A DNA stretch of 64,000 nt from Chitinophagaceae bacterium (GTDB lineage: Bacteria > Bacteroidota > Bacteroidia > Chitinophagales > Chitinophagaceae), in contig JAIETM010000005.1 in assembly GCA_019745155.1 (NCBI GenBank), positions 62,001 to 126,000 on the forward strand, given 5' to 3'. Under the pieces are notes generated by a model. The model did not search any database. It had not been told where the DNA came from and saw only the letters and a program-made list of their open reading frames with translations. The translations under genes and the position numbers were made by a program. Numbering within the stretch: the stretch's first letter is position 1; every line of letters begins with the position of its first letter. Below, in pieces: positions 63,999 to 64,000 of this stretch.

Positions 63999-64000
63999 TG

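Noticed and set aside
1-64000. Mobile elements, CRISPR arrays, defence islands, tRNA genes
   Set aside because: I saw no transposase, integrase, phage protein, regularly spaced direct repeats with unique spacers, restriction or toxin genes, nor cloverleaf-like tRNA sequence. The tandem repeats found are simple words.

Overview
The window reads as a chromosomal core segment of a Bacteroidota bacterium, most likely Chitinophagaceae-like. The evidence is two Oar-type TonB-dependent receptors, RibBA, a SIMPL protein, TamB, DUF2490 and DUF6526 proteins, an HU-CCDC81 protein, and the Bacteroidota housekeeping promoter pattern TTG-N(17-23)-TAnnTTTG in front of many genes. Genes are dense on both strands. 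I found no tRNA, rRNA, CRISPR array, insertion sequence, prophage or origin. No gene-free stretch exceeds 300 bases.

Layout. 1-7.3 kb: the end of an esterase, then two large tandem TonB-dependent receptors. 7.4-14 kb: ribBA, a secreted fibre-like protein, phoH, rpe, a TPR lipoprotein, a PD40 propeller protein and a small four-helix membrane protein. 14-20.8 kb: a 1417-residue CheB-CheR-PAS histidine kinase, a phosphodiesterase, hmgA and a small unknown protein. 20.8-27.6 kb: a tightly packed operon for a YbhGFSR-like ABC exporter (TetR, TolC, HlyD, two ATPases, two ABC-2 permeases). 27.7-30.4 kb: a large secreted HExxH protein. 30.5-34.4 kb: the alpha ribosomal operon infA-rpmJ-rpsM-rpsK-rpsD-rpoA-rplQ, followed by carA, aroQ and a GT39-like membrane protein. 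37.6-49 kb: tamB, a DinB-like protein, ggt, SIMPL, an unknown, DUF2490 and an E2 acyltransferase. 49-52.7 kb: cinA, dacB, DUF6526 and a thioesterase. 52.8-59.2 kb: a TPR protein, an outer-membrane barrel, a tail-anchored HU-CCDC81 protein and a methyltransferase in one operon-like run. 59.2-64 kb: glutaminyl cyclotransferase, an FAD oxidoreductase, ychF, a fused SpmA/SpmB-like protein and the end of a PLDc_N protein.

The strongest leads are: (1) the TPR / Lys-rich barrel / tail-anchored HU-CCDC81 run, which could span the whole envelope; (2) two genes, tamB and DUF6526, whose obvious N-terminal membrane helices lie upstream of any canonical start codon; (3) hairpins in the long spacers before rpsK, rpsD, rpoA and rplQ; (4) an intrinsic terminator directly against the start codon of the DUF2490 gene; (5) three low-complexity intergenic repeat patches. 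All family assignments come from reading the translations; none was checked by a database search.
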